A stretch of 13,756 bases of DNA from JBKJUK01 sp046590705 (lineage in GTDB: Bacteria; Acidobacteriota; Thermoanaerobaculia; Gp7-AA8): the NCBI GenBank assembly GCA_046590705.1, contig JBKJUK010000116.1:1-13756 (forward strand). Direction: 5' to 3'. The notes under the pieces are model-generated. The model was not told where the DNA came from, ran no database searches, and worked only from the letters and a program-made list of their open reading frames with translations. Within the stretch, counting starts at the first letter, position 1. Each line of letters starts with the position of its first letter. Positions 12,165 to 13,756 of the stretch are shown here, piece after piece. Made by a program: the position numbers and the translations under genes.

Positions 12165-13756
12165 ATGAAAAAGTTCACGCTATCCGCGTTGATGATGATC
12201 CTCGCGGTCTCGCCGGCATTCGCTGCTCCACGGCCGATGCTCGACGCTGCGCAGCTGCAACTGGCCCTTCGTAAGCTCAACGTCGTCGGCAGCGCGCTTT
12301 ATGTTGCCGCCCATCCTGACGATGAGAACACCGCGCTGCTGGCTTATCTGGCGAATGAAAAGCTCGTGCGTACGACCTACCTTTCGATGACCCGCGGGGA
12401 CGGAGGCCAGAACCTAATCGGCAGCGAAAAGGGCGAGCTGCTCGGATTGATCCGCACCGAGGAGCTGCTTGCGGCGCGACGTATCGACCGCGCGGAGCAG
12501 CGGTTCACGCGCGCAATCGACTTCGGCTTCTCGAAATCTCCGGAGGAAACTCTCGCGATCTGGGGACGTGAGGAAGCGCTCGCTGATGTCGTTCTGGCCA
12601 TCCGGCGCCTGCAGCCCGATGTGATCATCACCCGCTTTCCGGCCAATGGTGATGGCGGACATGGCCATCACACTGCCTCTGCCATTCTCGCGATCGAAGC
12701 CTTCAAGGCGGCGGCGGATCCCACGCGGTTTCCAGAGCAGCTGCGGATGACGACACCGTGGCAGGCGAAGCGCATCCTCTGGAACGTTTTTCGCCGCGAC
12801 CCCAGCCAGCCACTCGATCCGAAACTCGTATCGATCGACCTCGGGCAGTACAACCCGTTGCTCGGCCGCTCGTACACTGAGCTCGCGGGCGAGAGCCGCA
12901 GCATGCACAAGAGTCAGGGTTTCGGAGCCCCCGAGCGTCGAGGGTCACTGCTCAATCAATTTCAGCTTGTGGCGGGTGAACCGCTGACCTCTGAACTGCT
13001 GGAAGGTGTCGATCTCTCGTGGGGTCGGATCGCAGGTGGAGAAGAGATCGGCAGGATACTCGCCCAGGCTTCGAGCGACTTCAATCCGGAAAAACCTTCC
13101 GCTGTGCTCCCGCTGCTCGTCAAAGCGTACACGCGAATTTCGAGACTTCCGGAGAACCCGGGCGTCGAGGCAAAACGACAGGATCTACTCGAGGTAATTC
13201 GCTCGGCGGCAGGTCTCTGGCTTGAAGCCATCGCATCGAGTCCGACAGGTACTGTGGGAGGCGACGTGAAGGTGACCGTCACGGCAATCAATCGCTCCGA
13301 CGCTCCGCTGACGGTTCGGCACGTCGGTTTCTCACTGAGCCCGGATCTCATCGAGATCGAAAAGCAGTTGTCCTTCAACCAACCCGTGAAAGTGGAGCAC
13401 CTTTTGAAGCTTCCGGCACTGGCAAATGTCTCGCAGCCGTACTGGCTCCGGTTCCCTACCTCGAAAGGACTGTTCACTGTGCGGGATCGTGCTCTCATCG
13501 GCACTCCGATCAACGACCCGGCGGTCGAAGCACTCTTCCTTGTGACTTCTGATGGAATCACGCTGCCATTTCGAGCGCCTCTGCAGTATCGGTGGGTTGA
13601 TCGTGTTAAAGGTGAACAGTACAGACCGTTTGTCATCGTCCCTGATGCGACGATCGGATTCGATCAGCCGTTCTACATTTTCCCCGATGCCAGGCCGAAG
13701 CGCGCATTGCTGACCGTGACATCACATCGCGACACTCCATTCGAGGGCCGAATCAG
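12165..13756 (+). CDS. Secreted PIG-L/LmbE-type deacetylase, 3' end outside window
   Basis: The visible 530 codons run off the right edge with no stop. A signal peptide (MKKF..., hydrophobic 5-18, cleavage after AFA at 18-20) is followed by a PIG-L domain at about 38-250. Its zinc motif is AHPDDE (49-54), and a second His cluster, GGHGHHTAS (164-172), supplies further metal-site residues. SMTRGDGGQN (74-83) is typical of the family. Members remove acetyl groups from N-acetylglucosamine-type substrates by a zinc-water mechanism. The signal peptide points to an exported enzyme acting on glycans, unlike mycothiol or GPI-pathway members. From about 365 a beta-rich region resembles the long C-terminal extension of large secreted PIG-L proteins. 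AGGAAGGG (12151-12158), six bases before ATG 12165, fixes this start over the in-frame ATG at 12126. No promoter could be picked confidently in 12065-12164. Confidence 0.9.
   Translation, partial: MKKFTLSALMMILAVSPAFAAPRPMLDAAQLQLALRKLNVVGSALYVAAHPDDENTALLAYLANEKLVRTTYLSMTRGDGGQNLIGSEKGELLGLIRTEELLAARRIDRAEQRFTRAIDFGFSKSPEETLAIWGREEALADVVLAIRRLQPDVIITRFPANGDGGHGHHTASAILAIEAFKAAADPTRFPEQLRMTTPWQAKRILWNVFRRDPSQPLDPKLVSIDLGQYNPLLGRSYTELAGESRSMHKSQGFGAPERRGSLLNQFQLVAGEPLTSELLEGVDLSWGRIAGGEEIGRILAQASSDFNPEKPSAVLPLLVKAYTRISRLPENPGVEAKRQDLLEVIRSAAGLWLEAIASSPTGTVGGDVKVTVTAINRSDAPLTVRHVGFSLSPDLIEIEKQLSFNQPVKVEHLLKLPALANVSQPYWLRFPTSKGLFTVRDRALIGTPINDPAVEALFLVTSDGITLPFRAPLQYRWVDRVKGEQYRPFVIVPDATIGFDQPFYIFPDARPKRALLTVTSHRDTPFEGRI

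Noticed and set aside
1..13756. CRISPR array, toxin-antitoxin pair, phage or transposase genes, tRNA or rRNA
   Set aside because: I looked for regularly spaced direct repeats, small paired genes, integrase or transposase motifs and tRNA/rRNA sequence, and saw none.

Overview
The window (13,756 bp, moderately GC-rich, no rRNA or tRNA recognised) looks like ordinary chromosome from a diderm bacterium. A KDO-phosphate phosphatase and a lipid A-type acyltransferase show that it makes lipopolysaccharide. The gene families and two kinds of dispersed intergenic repeat (a GTCATTTCGAGCG / GAGGAATCTAC element and a CAGTAGTCAGTAG element) are what I would expect from Acidobacteriota or a neighbouring phylum. 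That placement is inference, not proof. I see no phage, transposase, CRISPR array or defence island.

Left part (1-5101, all minus strand). Read in the direction of transcription from 5101, a tightly packed operon encodes a secreted protein with a mature N-terminal Trp (possibly a divergent phospholipase C/P1-nuclease fold), PurH (last two steps of IMP synthesis), KdsC (KDO-8-P phosphatase) and an LpxL/HtrB-type acyltransferase. Its genes overlap or abut by a few bases. A repeat-bearing gap (1150-1435) follows, and then a membrane-anchored endonuclease/exonuclease/phosphatase-family protein whose 3' end lies outside the window.

Middle part (5102-8136). A plus-strand uracil-DNA-glycosylase-superfamily gene with four Cys, probably ligands of an iron-sulfur cluster, diverges from the operon. 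It converges, with a 28-bp 3' overlap, on a minus-strand, unusually long (530 aa) beta-ketoacyl synthase. A short divergent region with a perfect 8+8 inverted repeat (7535-7560) separates that gene from a small, low-complexity lipoprotein. A 68-bp nested inverted-repeat element (7980-8047) follows the lipoprotein.

Right part (8137-13756). An unrecognised 324-aa alpha-helical protein is translationally coupled (ATGA) to a lipoprotein PBP4/DacB-type DD-carboxypeptidase. A BaiN/HI0933-type flavoprotein converges on dacB across a gap with a strong hairpin. Upstream of the flavoprotein lies a roughly 96-bp long inverted repeat of CAGTAG units. The last gene is a large secreted PIG-L/LmbE-type deacetylase cut by the right edge.

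Cell-envelope work recurs (KDO, lipid A acylation, peptidoglycan trimming, secreted deacetylase, lipoprotein), but the genes do not form one obvious dedicated system. The least explained items are the 324-aa protein coupled to dacB, the synthase with an insertion of about 115 residues, the Trp-first secreted protein heading the purH operon, and the two structured intergenic repeats.
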